Part shown: one piece after another, positions 50,012 through 58,684 of the stretch
How positions within the stretch are numbered: position 1 is the first letter of the stretch
Layout: each line of letters opens with the position of its first letter
DNA from: JAKLFA01 sp964450385
GTDB lineage: Bacteria; Omnitrophota; Gorgyraeia; Zapsychrales; JANLHA01
DNA length: 64,000 nt
Direction of reading: 5' to 3'
Assembly (NCBI GenBank): GCA_964450385.1
Contig: CAYVEC010000007.1
Location: 1-64,000, forward strand
Program-made: the position numbers and the translations under genes
Notes under the pieces: generated by a model
Seen by the model: the letters and a program-made list of their open reading frames with translations, nothing else
Databases searched by the model: none
What the model was told of the DNA's origin: nothing

Positions 50012-50332
50012 ATGGTTCAGCAGAATGATTTTAAAAAGGAATGGCCCAAGATTAAAAAGAAGCTCATGTCGATGAGCCAGGAGGCCCTGGTGCTCGCCAA
50101 GAAGGGCGAGGAACAATTGGTTAATTTTTCGAAAAAAGGAAAGCTCCATATTGATTCGACCGCCTTGTCCTTAAAACGCGAGGCTGTGTTTGCTGCGATC
50201 GGCAAGGAATTCGTGAAAATGCCGGAAACGAGCAAGAAAACGGATAAAATGAAAAAATTATTGGACGAACTTGCTGGGATCAATAAAGAGATCCGCGGGA
50301 TCAGCCGAAAATTAAAGAGCGGCAAGAAATAG
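50012..50332 (+). CDS. Small basic helical protein of unknown function
   Basis: A 106-residue basic protein, mostly helical, rich in Lys and Met (WPKIKKKLMSMSQEALVLAKK, ETSKKTDKMKKLLDEL). It may form a coiled coil. A GTG at 50006 is in frame, but GGGAGG is correctly spaced for the ATG at 50012. It is a single gene with its own terminator before the rpsO promoter. I do not recognise the family. Confidence 0.65.
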   Translation: MVQQNDFKKEWPKIKKKLMSMSQEALVLAKKGEEQLVNFSKKGKLHIDSTALSLKREAVFAAIGKEFVKMPETSKKTDKMKKLLDELAGINKEIRGISRKLKSGKK

Positions 50333-50371
50333 CGGATGTTTGTTTTCGTCAGGATGTCAGCCAGCCAGGAG

Positions 50372-50395
50372 CCTTGAGGCCCCTCAGGGGTTTTT
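50372..50395 (+). terminator. Intrinsic terminator before the rpsO promoter
   Basis: CCTTGAG (50372-50378) pairs with CTCAGGG (50383-50389), a 7-bp stem with one G-T pair, followed by GTTTTT. Confidence 0.75.
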
Positions 50396-50396
50396 C

Positions 50397-50425
50397 TTGA
50401 CTATCCGGGAGTCCGATAGTATAAT
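50397..50425 (+). promoter_or_regulatory. Promoter of rpsO-pnp
   Basis: TTGACT (50397-50402), a 17-bp spacer and a perfect TATAAT (50420-50425). The arms ACTATC (50400-50405) and GATAGT (50415-50420) are inverted repeats within the spacer and might mark an operator. Confidence 0.75.
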
Positions 50426-50490
50426 AGCCAAACTTTTCAAAGGAAAAAGAAGACACAAGAACAGGTGGACGTAACAAGAGGAGTGGGACA

Positions 50491-50760
50491 TTGACTTTAG
50501 TTAAGGAAAAGAAGAAGGACATTATTGACAATTTTAAGATGCATGCCCAGGATACCGGGTCGCCGGAGGTCCAGGTCGCCATTTTAACAGAAAAGATCAA
50601 CGAGCTCTCTGAGCATCTGAAGATTCATCGGAAAGATTTTCATTCCCGCCGCGGTCTTTTGATGATGATCGGCAAGAGACGACGACTCCTTGATTATCTG
50701 AAGAGCCACAAGTTGGACAAATACGAAGAGACAATCAAGAAGTTGAATCTCCGCAAGTAA
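50491..50760 (+). CDS. rpsO: 30S ribosomal protein S15
   Basis: An 89-residue S15, the usual length. It binds 16S rRNA helix 22-23 early in 30S assembly. The family sequence HAQDTGSPEVQVAILTEKI, then HLKIHRKDFHSRRGLLMMIG and RRRLLDYLKS is fully conserved. The start is TTG at 50491 with AAGAGGAG upstream, a rare start codon that may limit expression. The transcript runs into pnp, the usual arrangement. Confidence 0.97.
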   Translation: MTLVKEKKKDIIDNFKMHAQDTGSPEVQVAILTEKINELSEHLKIHRKDFHSRRGLLMMIGKRRRLLDYLKSHKLDKYEETIKKLNLRK

Positions 50761-50794
50761 GAATTAGTCATTAAAAGAGAAAAGAGGATGGTTT

Positions 50795-52900
50795 ATGAAG
50801 CAAGGACGAGTAGAGGTTCCTTTCGGCGCATATAGTCTTGTGGTCGAAACGGGAAAATTGGCCAAGCAGGCCGGCGGCGCCGCGATGGTGACGTATGGCG
50901 GCAGCGCGGTGCTTGTGACGGCGTGTATGTCGAAGCAGCAACGTGAGGGGATTGATTTTTTTCCCTTGATGGTTGAGTATCAGGAGAAGACGTATTCCGC
51001 GGGGATGATCCCTGGTGGATTTTTTAAGCGCGAGGGTCGTCCGACCCAAAAGGAGGTTCTGACCTCCCGCATGATCGATCGTCCGATCCGGCCGCTCTTC
51101 CCTGAGGGGATGTTTAACGAGGTCCAGGTCGTAGCCACGGTCCTAAGCAGCGACGGTGAGTATGATCCCGATATCCTCGGGATGATCGGTGCCTCAGCGG
51201 CGCTTGAGATCTCCGAGATCCCGTTTATGGGACCGATCGGGGCGCTTCGGGTAGCGGTGATCGATGGGCAGATGGTCTTGAACCCATCGTATGAGCAGCG
51301 CGAAAAGGCGCAGGCCGAGTTCGTTGTCGCGGGGAAGGGTGACGGGCTCGTGATGATCGAGGGCGAAGCCGATCAGGTCTCGGAAGATGTTGTGATGGAA
51401 GCCCTGACCTTTGCCCAAGGGCAAATGGTGCCGATTCTTGAGCTGCAGCATGAGTTGAAACGGCAGGCGGGTAAGCCGAAGGCCGATGTGGCCACAAAGC
51501 CGGTCAATGAGAAGTTGCGTGATAAAATTCAAAACTTGTTCGGCGCTCGTTTGAGAGAGGCATATACGATCAGTGATAAAGAGAAGCGTGAGGTCGCGCG
51601 TGAGGCCCTTTTTAGTGAGGCCGTGGCCGACATGTCGGTGTATGCCGATTGTCAGCCGAGCGAGGATGAGGAGATCAAGGCCGGCGCGGTACGGAATCTC
51701 TTTGAGCTCATGGAATATGATGAGGTCCGCCGGTTGATCTTTGAGCAGGGGCGCCGGGCCGATGGCCGCAAACTCGATGAGGTCCGCGCGATCTCATGCG
51801 AGCCGGATATCCTGCCGCGGACGCATGGATCAAGCCTTTTTACGCGAGGGCAGACACAGAGTTTGGGTGTGATTACTTTGGGGACAAAGCGTGATGAGCA
51901 GTTGGTCGAGGCGTTGGATGGAACGACCTACCAGAATTTCATGCTCCATTATAATTTTCCGTCGTTTAGTGTCGGCGAGGTTCGGCCGATGCGGGGACCG
52001 TCACGGCGCGATATCGGGCATGGGGCCTTGGCTGCGAAAGCCTTGAAAGGTGTTCTCCCGACAAAAGATGAGTTCCCGTATACGATCCGTATTGTCTCGG
52101 AGATCCTGGAGTCGAACGGGTCATCGAGTATGGCTACCGTGTGTTCTGGTTCACTGGCCCTGATGTGCGCTGGTGTGCCGATCAAGGCGGCCGTTGCCGG
52201 GATATCGATCGGGCTGGTTACGAAAGAAGGGAAGGCGCCGGTCTTGTTGACGGATATCATGGGCCTTGAAGATCATTTCGGGGACATGGATTTTAAGGTG
52301 GCCGGCACCCGGAGTGGTGTGAACGCTATTCAGATGGATATTAAGATCCAGAATGTTGGGATTGACCTTCTTCGTCGGGCGTTGGAACAGGCGCGTACTG
52401 CGCGTCTTTATATCCTGGATCAGATGGCGGCGAAGATTGATAGGCCGCGCGCTGAGGTTTCGGAGTTCGCGCCGAAGATCATGACCTGTATGGTGCCGGA
52501 GGAGAAGATCGGTGCGGTTATCGGCCCAAGCGGCAAGACGATCAAAAAGATGATCGAGGATTTTGCTGTGGAGTCGATTGACATCGATGATGACGGCAAG
52601 GTCTTTGTTTCGTCGATCAAACGCGAGAACGCGGAGAAGGCGGTCGAGTATATCAAGGGATTCGCCGAAGAACCTGAGGTCGGAAAGATCTATGAGGCAA
52701 CGGTTCGGCGCATTATGAATTTTGGCGCTTTCTGTGAGTTCCTTCCGGGCCGCGAAGGCATGGTCCACGTTTCGGAACTCGCTAAAAACTACGTCAAGGA
52801 CTGTAATGATGTGGTGAAAGTCGGTGATCGGATCAAGGTCAAACTATTCGAGATCGACAAAATGAAGCGGTATAACCTCAGCAAGAAGCAGGCTGAGTAG
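50795..52900 (+). CDS. pnp: Polynucleotide phosphorylase (PNPase)
   Basis: A 701-residue 3'-5' exoribonuclease that degrades mRNA phosphorolytically. Two RNase PH domains (about 10-140, 325-460) flank a helical region. The active site includes KREGRPTQKEVLTSRMIDRPIRP split around residue 80, and GISIGLVTKEG with the LLTDIMGLEDHFGDMDFKVAGT block. KH (IGAVIGPSGKTIKKMIEDF near 572) and S1 (YEATVRRIMNFGAFCEFLPG near 632) RNA-binding domains follow. The length is standard. It follows rpsO by 34 bases, ends in a long-stem terminator, and is certain. Confidence 0.98.
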   Translation: MKQGRVEVPFGAYSLVVETGKLAKQAGGAAMVTYGGSAVLVTACMSKQQREGIDFFPLMVEYQEKTYSAGMIPGGFFKREGRPTQKEVLTSRMIDRPIRPLFPEGMFNEVQVVATVLSSDGEYDPDILGMIGASAALEISEIPFMGPIGALRVAVIDGQMVLNPSYEQREKAQAEFVVAGKGDGLVMIEGEADQVSEDVVMEALTFAQGQMVPILELQHELKRQAGKPKADVATKPVNEKLRDKIQNLFGARLREAYTISDKEKREVAREALFSEAVADMSVYADCQPSEDEEIKAGAVRNLFELMEYDEVRRLIFEQGRRADGRKLDEVRAISCEPDILPRTHGSSLFTRGQTQSLGVITLGTKRDEQLVEALDGTTYQNFMLHYNFPSFSVGEVRPMRGPSRRDIGHGALAAKALKGVLPTKDEFPYTIRIVSEILESNGSSSMATVCSGSLALMCAGVPIKAAVAGISIGLVTKEGKAPVLLTDIMGLEDHFGDMDFKVAGTRSGVNAIQMDIKIQNVGIDLLRRALEQARTARLYILDQMAAKIDRPRAEVSEFAPKIMTCMVPEEKIGAVIGPSGKTIKKMIEDFAVESIDIDDDGKVFVSSIKRENAEKAVEYIKGFAEEPEVGKIYEATVRRIMNFGAFCEFLPGREGMVHVSELAKNYVKDCNDVVKVGDRIKVKLFEIDKMKRYNLSKKQAE

Positions 52901-52961
52901 ATTGTGATCGGATCCGGCAGAGGCTGAATCCTGCGCCGGTGAAATCTTGTTGAAGTTCTGG

Positions 52962-53033
52962 CGTTCACTTATTTTTAATGTTACTATAAGACTCATTCAT
53001 AGTATTAATTAAAAGTAAGTGAACGTTTTTTTT
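52962..53033 (+). terminator. Long-stem terminator after pnp
   Basis: The arms 52962-52987 and 52999-53025 are inverted repeats (about 26 bp, CGTTCACTTA outer arm perfect, a few mismatches inside), with an 11-base loop and eight T after. The long near-palindrome could also be a small palindromic repeat element that acts as terminator. Confidence 0.8.
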
Positions 53034-53060
53034 GGGGGTTCCTGAGTCCTGGCTGTCCTC

Positions 53061-55391
53061 ATGAAAAAAGAATATATTGATGAAATCAAAGGGGTGATCA
53101 TTCTGTCGGTGGGGCTCGTCCTCTTGGCGAGCCTTATATCGTTCACGCCCGGCGACCTCGCCTGGTATTCCTCCCATCCGAACGTCCCGGCCCATAACCT
53201 TGTGCGTATCGTCGGGGCGTATCTTGCCGGGTCGATCCTGTTCGTCTTTGGGTATAGCGCCTATTTTTTGGCGGTTTTCCTGGTCTTCTGGAGCTGGAAT
53301 AAATTCAGCGGCCGTGATATTGATTTTACCCTGTCGAAGACTGTTTGCGCCGTCGTCGCCTTTTCATCCCTGAGCACGCTTTTTAGCATGACCGGGCCTC
53401 AGCTTGATACAGCGCAGTTTACTCGGGGGGGCGCTGTGGGGTTCTTGGCCGCCAATCCCATGATCCAATATTTGGGGTGGACCGGGTCGTTTATTTTTCT
53501 TGTAGCCTTGGGGGCCGTGACCTTGATCATTACGGCGGAATGCCTTGTATCGCCTCTTGTTATGAGAGGGATCGAGGCGGTGAAGGTCTTGATGATGAGT
53601 ATTCATGAAATGATCGAGGCGCGTCGTGCATCCTCGCGGCCGGCGGTGCGGCGCATTGATGAGGGAAAAAAAGCAAGGGCTGTCCGACCCCCCGTCCGGC
53701 CGAAGAAAGACGATGGTGCGGCGGCGCAGACCCGTGAGGTTGACGAAGAGGAAGAAAGCACGGAAGAGGCCCCGGAGACGATCGCAGTTCAGGCGCCTAA
53801 AAAGGCGCCGGCCAAACCCGTGATCCGGATCGCCAATACGGTCACGGAAAAGGCGCGGGATGTCGAGCCCAAACAGGTCGGCGAATATCATCTGCCGTCG
53901 ATGGAGCTTCTTAATGACCCGCCGGTTATTTCGACGAGCCGTCTTCAAAGTGATCTCGAGGATGGGGCCCAGACGCTTGAAACCATGCTCCGGGATTTTA
54001 ATGTGAGCGCTCGCGTGGCGGACATCGAACGCGGTCCGGTGATCACCCGGTATGAATTGGAACCGGCGCCGGGCGTTAAGGTCCAGCGGATCACAACGCT
54101 CGCGGATGACATCGCCCTGGCGATGCGGGTCGCGGCGGTCCGCATCGTGGCGCCGATCCCGGGTAAGAACCGGGTTGGGATCGAAGTCCCCAACAGCGCC
54201 AAGGCCCCGGTCTATCTCAAAGAGGTTCTCGCGACGCCAAAGTTTCAGGGCGCGAAATCGAAGCTGACGCTCGCTTTAGGGAAGGACATTTCTGGCGTGC
54301 CGCTCATCGCGGACCTCTCGGATATGCCGCATCTGTTGATCGCGGGCACGACGGGTGCCGGCAAGACCGTTTGCGTGAACACGATCATCATGTCGATGCT
54401 CTTTAATTCATCACCCGAGGATCTGAAGTTCCTGATGGTCGATCCGAAAATGGTTGAGCTCGCCCCCTATAATGAGCTTCCGCACATGCTCTGCCCGGCG
54501 GTGACCGATGCGAAGAAGGTCGCCTCGGCCTTGAACTGGGTGGTGAGCGAGATGGAGCACCGCTATAAACTTTTATCCAAGGCCTCGGCACGGAATATTA
54601 AGGGGTATCATGAGAAGGGGCTTGCCATGCCCTATATCGTTGTGATCGTGGATGAGCTGGCGGACCTCATGCAGGTCTCGGCGAAGACGATCGAGAGCGC
54701 GATTACCCGTCTGGCCCAGCTCTCTCGCGCGGTTGGGATCCATCTGATCCTCGCGACACAGCGTCCGTCGGTTGATGTCATTACCGGGGTCATTAAGGCG
54801 AATTTTCCTGCTCGGGTCTCGTTCAAGGTCGCGTCAAAGGTCGATTCGCGGACTGTGTTGGATATGAACGGCGCTGAGACGCTCTTGGGCAAGGGGGATC
54901 TTCTGTTTATTCAGCCTGGGGACGCGAAACCAACCCGCGGGCAGTGCAGTTTTGTCTCGGACCAGGAGGTCTCGCGCGTGATTGATTTTATCAAGAAACA
55001 GCAGACCCCTGAGTATGACGACGCGATCCTCTCCCAGCAGACAAGCGCCGGATCAGGCTCGGGAGAGGATCATGACGAACTGTATGATGAGGCGGTTCGT
55101 CTGGTCATTGAGACGAATCAGGCCTCGGTGACGCTCCTTCAGCGCCGAATGCGGTTGGGATACACGCGCGCGGCGCGGTTGATTGATATGATGGAGCAGG
55201 GCGGGGTTGTTGGGCCCTATTGCGGTAGCAAGGCCCGCGATATTCTCGTTGACCGGGAGCAGTGGCTGTTGACACATATGAACGATGAGGGGGCCACAGC
55301 GGCCGGTGACAGTCAGGATGATGAAGGGATGAGCGCGGATGATGAGACAGAGGGCGATGAAGATCAGGACGATGGCGAGACCAATGGATAA
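53061..55391 (+). CDS. ftsK: DNA translocase FtsK/SpoIIIE
   Basis: A 776-residue ATP-driven DNA pump for chromosome segregation at division. The N-terminal half has four membrane segments (about 10-165). A charged linker rich in Ala/Pro/Glu follows, then the motor: Walker A GTTGAGKT near residue 430, Walker B VIVDELADLMQ near 530, and the gamma winged-helix domain (LYDEAVRLVIETNQASVTLL then RRMRLGYTRAARLIDMME) that reads polar DNA sequences. An acidic C-terminal tail (DDETEGDEDQDD) is unusual. It is followed by rodZ-like, rimO and pgsA. Confidence 0.95.
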   Translation: MKKEYIDEIKGVIILSVGLVLLASLISFTPGDLAWYSSHPNVPAHNLVRIVGAYLAGSILFVFGYSAYFLAVFLVFWSWNKFSGRDIDFTLSKTVCAVVAFSSLSTLFSMTGPQLDTAQFTRGGAVGFLAANPMIQYLGWTGSFIFLVALGAVTLIITAECLVSPLVMRGIEAVKVLMMSIHEMIEARRASSRPAVRRIDEGKKARAVRPPVRPKKDDGAAAQTREVDEEEESTEEAPETIAVQAPKKAPAKPVIRIANTVTEKARDVEPKQVGEYHLPSMELLNDPPVISTSRLQSDLEDGAQTLETMLRDFNVSARVADIERGPVITRYELEPAPGVKVQRITTLADDIALAMRVAAVRIVAPIPGKNRVGIEVPNSAKAPVYLKEVLATPKFQGAKSKLTLALGKDISGVPLIADLSDMPHLLIAGTTGAGKTVCVNTIIMSMLFNSSPEDLKFLMVDPKMVELAPYNELPHMLCPAVTDAKKVASALNWVVSEMEHRYKLLSKASARNIKGYHEKGLAMPYIVVIVDELADLMQVSAKTIESAITRLAQLSRAVGIHLILATQRPSVDVITGVIKANFPARVSFKVASKVDSRTVLDMNGAETLLGKGDLLFIQPGDAKPTRGQCSFVSDQEVSRVIDFIKKQQTPEYDDAILSQQTSAGSGSGEDHDELYDEAVRLVIETNQASVTLLQRRMRLGYTRAARLIDMMEQGGVVGPYCGSKARDILVDREQWLLTHMNDEGATAAGDSQDDEGMSADDETEGDEDQDDGETNG

Positions 55392-55412
55392 GGGTTCGGA
55401 AGGGAGGGGGTC

Positions 55413-56297
55413 ATGACGCAGAGCGGGGCGTATAAAAAATCAGCCGGTCAGCTGCTCAAAGAGGCAAGGGAGAATAAGGGATTGTCTCTCATGACTGTGC
55501 ATGAGATGACGAAGATCCCGCTCGATGTGCTAAAGGCGATCGAAGAGGGGTATACGGTGAGGACCCTGTCCTCTTTTTATTTGCGGGGTTTTGTTAAAAT
55601 GTATGCCCAGTATCTTGATGTCGATCTTCATGATGTTCTCGATGCGCCGGTCCCTGAACGGCCCGAACCCAAGCCGGTTGCCCCTCCGCCCAAAAAGGTC
55701 CTTCCGCCGAAGGAAGTTGATGTCGATGTTTTTTTAACGAAAGAACGACAGCGTCAGATCTTTCAGGGGATCGTCCTGCTTCTTGTTCTTTTTGGTATTG
55801 TTAAGATCGGGGGGTGCCTCCTTAAGAAAGGGCGGCAGCCGAAGACCCCGGCAAAGGCTGTTGCGGTGGGCGCGGCTGTTGATGCTGGCCGAGGCGCGGC
55901 CCCGGTGCCGAAGGCCCGTCCCGCAGAGACCGCGCCGGCTCAGTCGGCAGCCTCGACACCGGAGTCGAAGGCGGCTGTTGAAAAGACGGTGGCCGTTACG
56001 CCGGAGAAACCCGTGCCAGAGGCTAAGAAGGCGGCCGAGGGGGTCCGTTTGACCGTTAGGATGAGGAAGGGCGGATGGCTTCAGGTTAAGGTTGATGATA
56101 AGATCGTGCTTCAGTCCACAGTCCGTGAGGGGGCGGTCGAGACCTGGAAGGCCGAACGGGAGATCGAGCTCTCGGGACGTATTGTCCATGACCTTGAGTT
56201 TGAGCTGAACGGCAAGATATTGGGTTCCCTGGGTCGGGCCGACGGCAGTGTACGAAAAGTCGTGATCACGAAGGACGGCCTTTCCGTTAAAAATTAA
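55413..56297 (+). CDS. rodZ: RodZ-like membrane protein with HTH and DUF4115
   Basis: A 294-residue protein with the RodZ architecture. The N-terminal HTH (SAGQLLKEARENKGLSLMTV, VRTLSSFYLRGFVKMYAQYL) links to MreB in the cytoplasm. A membrane segment (FQGIVLLLVLFGIVKIGG, near 116-134) follows, then an Ala/Pro/Lys-rich periplasmic linker, and a C-terminal DUF4115-like domain (GVRLTVRMRKGGWLQVKVDD, VHDLEFELNGK). It helps maintain rod shape. The ftsK-rodZ-rimO-pgsA order is common in diverse bacteria. The linker is longer than average. Confidence 0.88.
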   Translation: MTQSGAYKKSAGQLLKEARENKGLSLMTVHEMTKIPLDVLKAIEEGYTVRTLSSFYLRGFVKMYAQYLDVDLHDVLDAPVPERPEPKPVAPPPKKVLPPKEVDVDVFLTKERQRQIFQGIVLLLVLFGIVKIGGCLLKKGRQPKTPAKAVAVGAAVDAGRGAAPVPKARPAETAPAQSAASTPESKAAVEKTVAVTPEKPVPEAKKAAEGVRLTVRMRKGGWLQVKVDDKIVLQSTVREGAVETWKAEREIELSGRIVHDLEFELNGKILGSLGRADGSVRKVVITKDGLSVKN

Positions 56298-56364
56298 TCG
56301 ATGATGTGTGAGACGCCTTCGGCCGGTCAGCCCGACGGCCAAGGCCGCCGCCTCGAAAGACGAC

Positions 56365-57618
56365 ATGAAACATGCTGTGTGTATGATCAGTCTTGGATGT
56401 GTCCGCAATCTTGTCGATTCGCAGGTCATGTTGGGTGCCATCCGCGACGGCGAGGTGGAGGTTGTGGACCTTGACCGCGCGGAGACCGTGATCGTGAACA
56501 CCTGCGGATTTATTGAAGAGGCCAAGCAGGAGTCGCTCGACACCATCGCTGGGCTGATTGACCTAAAGAAGCGGGGCGAGATTCGGCATCTTGTGGTCGC
56601 CGGTTGTCTTGTGCAGCGTTATGTTGATGTGTTACATGGGGAGTTCCCTGAGATCGACGCCTTTATTGGGGTCCAGGAGCTTCTCCAAGACCGTGTCCCG
56701 GTGCAGCGGCCGCTCACTCCGCCGCACATGGCGTATCTGAAGATCTGCGAGAGCTGTTATAATCATTGCGCGTTTTGCGCGATTCCTAAGATTAAGGGAC
56801 GGTTTGTTTCTCGCACGATCGAGTCGGTCTGCGATGAGGTGCGCGGTCTGGATCGTCGGGGTGTCAAAGAACTGAATATCGTCGGTCAGGATATTACGGC
56901 CTATGGGATGGACCTCTATCGTCAACAGTCGCTCGCTCGATTGCTCCGCCAGATCTGCCGAGGGCTTGAACATATTCGATGGGTCCGGCTCCTGTATGCC
57001 TTCCCGGCCCATATCACGGAGGAATTGATCGGTGTGATCGCTGAGGAACCGCGGATCTGTAAATACGTGGATGTCCCGCTCCAGCACTGCAGCGATCCTA
57101 TTCTTACGGCGATGAATCGCAGATTTTCACAGGCTCAGATCCGAGACCTCATTGGGCGCCTGCGTTCCCGGATCCCGGGGGTGCGGATCCGCACGGCGTT
57201 TATTACCGGGCTCCCAGGGGAACGCGAACGGGATTTTGAGGAATTGCTTGATTTTGTCCGGGAAATGCGTTTTGATAAGGTCGGTGTCTTTGCGTATTCG
57301 CCTGAGGAAGGGACCCCCGCGTTCAACATGAGGGGCCGGGTTCCGGGAAAAGAGGCCAAACGCCGTCGTGATCTCGTGATGGAGGCTCAACAGGTGATCT
57401 CGCGGGAGCTGCAGGCTGCTTATGTTGGGAAGGCAATGACCGTTCTTATCGAGGAGCGCCAGGAGGATGGGATTTACGTGGGTCGAAGTGAGTATGATGC
57501 CCCGGATGTTGATGGTGTTGTGTATGTCCAAACAGAGCGCACGCTTGCCATCGGAGATTTTTACGAGGTCATGATCACCGATGCCTATGAATATGATCTG
57601 GCCGGAGAGGCGAGATGA
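56365..57618 (+). CDS. rimO: Ribosomal protein S12 methylthiotransferase RimO
   Basis: A 417-residue radical SAM enzyme that adds a methylthio group to an aspartate of S12. UPF0004 domain cysteines: LGCVRNLVDSQ, VNTCGFIEEAK, VAGCLVQRY. The radical SAM motif C-x3-C-x2-C is CYNHCAFCAIP. Later blocks YVDVPLQHCSDPIL and FITGLPGERERDFEELLDFV follow, and a TRAM domain ends the protein (MTVLIEERQEDGIYVGRSEY). A longer frame from 56308 is possible, but I chose the ATG at 56365, which starts the family homology. The gene overlaps pgsA by 4 bases. LGCxxNLVDSE-type wording indicates RimO rather than MiaB. Confidence 0.93.
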   Translation: MKHAVCMISLGCVRNLVDSQVMLGAIRDGEVEVVDLDRAETVIVNTCGFIEEAKQESLDTIAGLIDLKKRGEIRHLVVAGCLVQRYVDVLHGEFPEIDAFIGVQELLQDRVPVQRPLTPPHMAYLKICESCYNHCAFCAIPKIKGRFVSRTIESVCDEVRGLDRRGVKELNIVGQDITAYGMDLYRQQSLARLLRQICRGLEHIRWVRLLYAFPAHITEELIGVIAEEPRICKYVDVPLQHCSDPILTAMNRRFSQAQIRDLIGRLRSRIPGVRIRTAFITGLPGERERDFEELLDFVREMRFDKVGVFAYSPEEGTPAFNMRGRVPGKEAKRRRDLVMEAQQVISRELQAAYVGKAMTVLIEERQEDGIYVGRSEYDAPDVDGVVYVQTERTLAIGDFYEVMITDAYEYDLAGEAR

Positions 57619-58187
57619 AACAGCTTCCGAATATATTAACAGTGTTGCGGATCGTCATGACCGCGGTGCTTATTGACCTTTTTTTGCATGGGGGCGCAGG
57701 CTTCAGGTTCGGGGCGGGCCTTCTCTTCATAGGGGCTGCGGTCACGGACTTTTTTGACGGTTATCTCGCTCGGCGATATGAGGTGATCAGCCGTTTTGGT
57801 AAGATCATGGATCCGATCGCGGACAAATTTCTTATGCTTTCCGTCTTTGCCCTTTTTGTCGTTGACGGGATCATGCCGTTGTGGATCCTGATCGTTATTG
57901 CCATGCGCGAGATCGGGATCACCGTCTGGCGCTTGATGGTCATGGCCCGAGGAGCGGTTCTGGCGGCCGAGCGTGCCGGCAAGATCAAGACGGTCATCCA
58001 GATGGTGACCGCGAGCCTCATGTTCGCTTTCATTATTGCGCGTGATGCCGGGATCGCCGGGGCGTCGGTTCTCGAGCTCGGGGCTCTTTTGGGTCAGGGG
58101 TTGTTTTATCTTACCGCTGGGGTCACGCTTGTATCGGGCTTCCTGGCGGTCCGGCAATATACAAGGCGGGAGAGGCCCGCGGTATAG
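57615..58187 (+). CDS. pgsA: CDP-diacylglycerol-glycerol-3-phosphate 3-phosphatidyltransferase
   Basis: A 190-residue inner-membrane enzyme making phosphatidylglycerophosphate. The CDP-alcohol phosphatidyltransferase motif D-G-x2-A-R-x8-G-x3-D-x3-D is complete in DFFDGYLARRYEVISRFGK followed by IMDPIADK. Four to five membrane segments. ATGA overlap with rimO and 12 bases to pgpA show co-transcription. The motif cannot distinguish phosphatidylglycerol from phosphatidylserine synthases, but context with pgpA supports PgsA. Confidence 0.93.
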   Translation: MKQLPNILTVLRIVMTAVLIDLFLHGGAGFRFGAGLLFIGAAVTDFFDGYLARRYEVISRFGKIMDPIADKFLMLSVFALFVVDGIMPLWILIVIAMREIGITVWRLMVMARGAVLAAERAGKIKTVIQMVTASLMFAFIIARDAGIAGASVLELGALLGQGLFYLTAGVTLVSGFLAVRQYTRRERPAV

Positions 58188-58199
58188 GAAGAGGGGGAT

Positions 58200-58655
58200 A
58201 TGATGGATCAGAGATGGATCAAAATGATGTCAACGTTTTTTTATATTGGGTATGCGCCATTCGCCCCGGGAACGCTCGCGAGCCTCGCGGGAATGGTCCT
58301 TGCCTTAGTGTTAGGCGGTCAGACGGCGGTATATCTCATCTGCCTGGCGGTGGTGACAGGCACCGGGTTTGCTGTGAGCGGGGACATGGAGCGGATCGAA
58401 GGCAAGAAGGATCCGGGATATATTGTTATTGATGAGGTGGCCGGGATCATGATCGCCTGTTTTCTGCTGCCTATGACGGCGGCCGTGGCCTGGACGACAT
58501 TTTTCTTGTTTCGCGCCTTTGATATGTTTAAAATATATCCGGCGAACCGTTGTGAGGCCTTGGGTGGTAGCCGCGGCATCATGATGGATGATATCGTGGC
58601 GGGTCTCTACACCAATCTGATCATGCGCGTCGCGCTTTTTTTCATTGGGGGGTAA
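58200..58655 (+). CDS. pgpA: Phosphatidylglycerophosphatase A
   Basis: A 151-residue membrane phosphatase converting phosphatidylglycerophosphate to phosphatidylglycerol, the step after PgsA. Family motifs are YAPFAPGTLASLAG near residue 18, KDPGYIVIDEVAGIMIA near 70 and FLFRAFDMFKIYPANRCEAL near 100, then GIMMDDIVAGLY. All are conserved, although KPxP in the third motif reads KIYP here. Start at 58200, with GAGGGGGA before it. Confidence 0.93.
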   Translation: MMDQRWIKMMSTFFYIGYAPFAPGTLASLAGMVLALVLGGQTAVYLICLAVVTGTGFAVSGDMERIEGKKDPGYIVIDEVAGIMIACFLLPMTAAVAWTTFFLFRAFDMFKIYPANRCEALGGSRGIMMDDIVAGLYTNLIMRVALFFIGG

Positions 58656-58684
58656 CTCGAGGGGGCTGTTACAAGGAGGGGATG

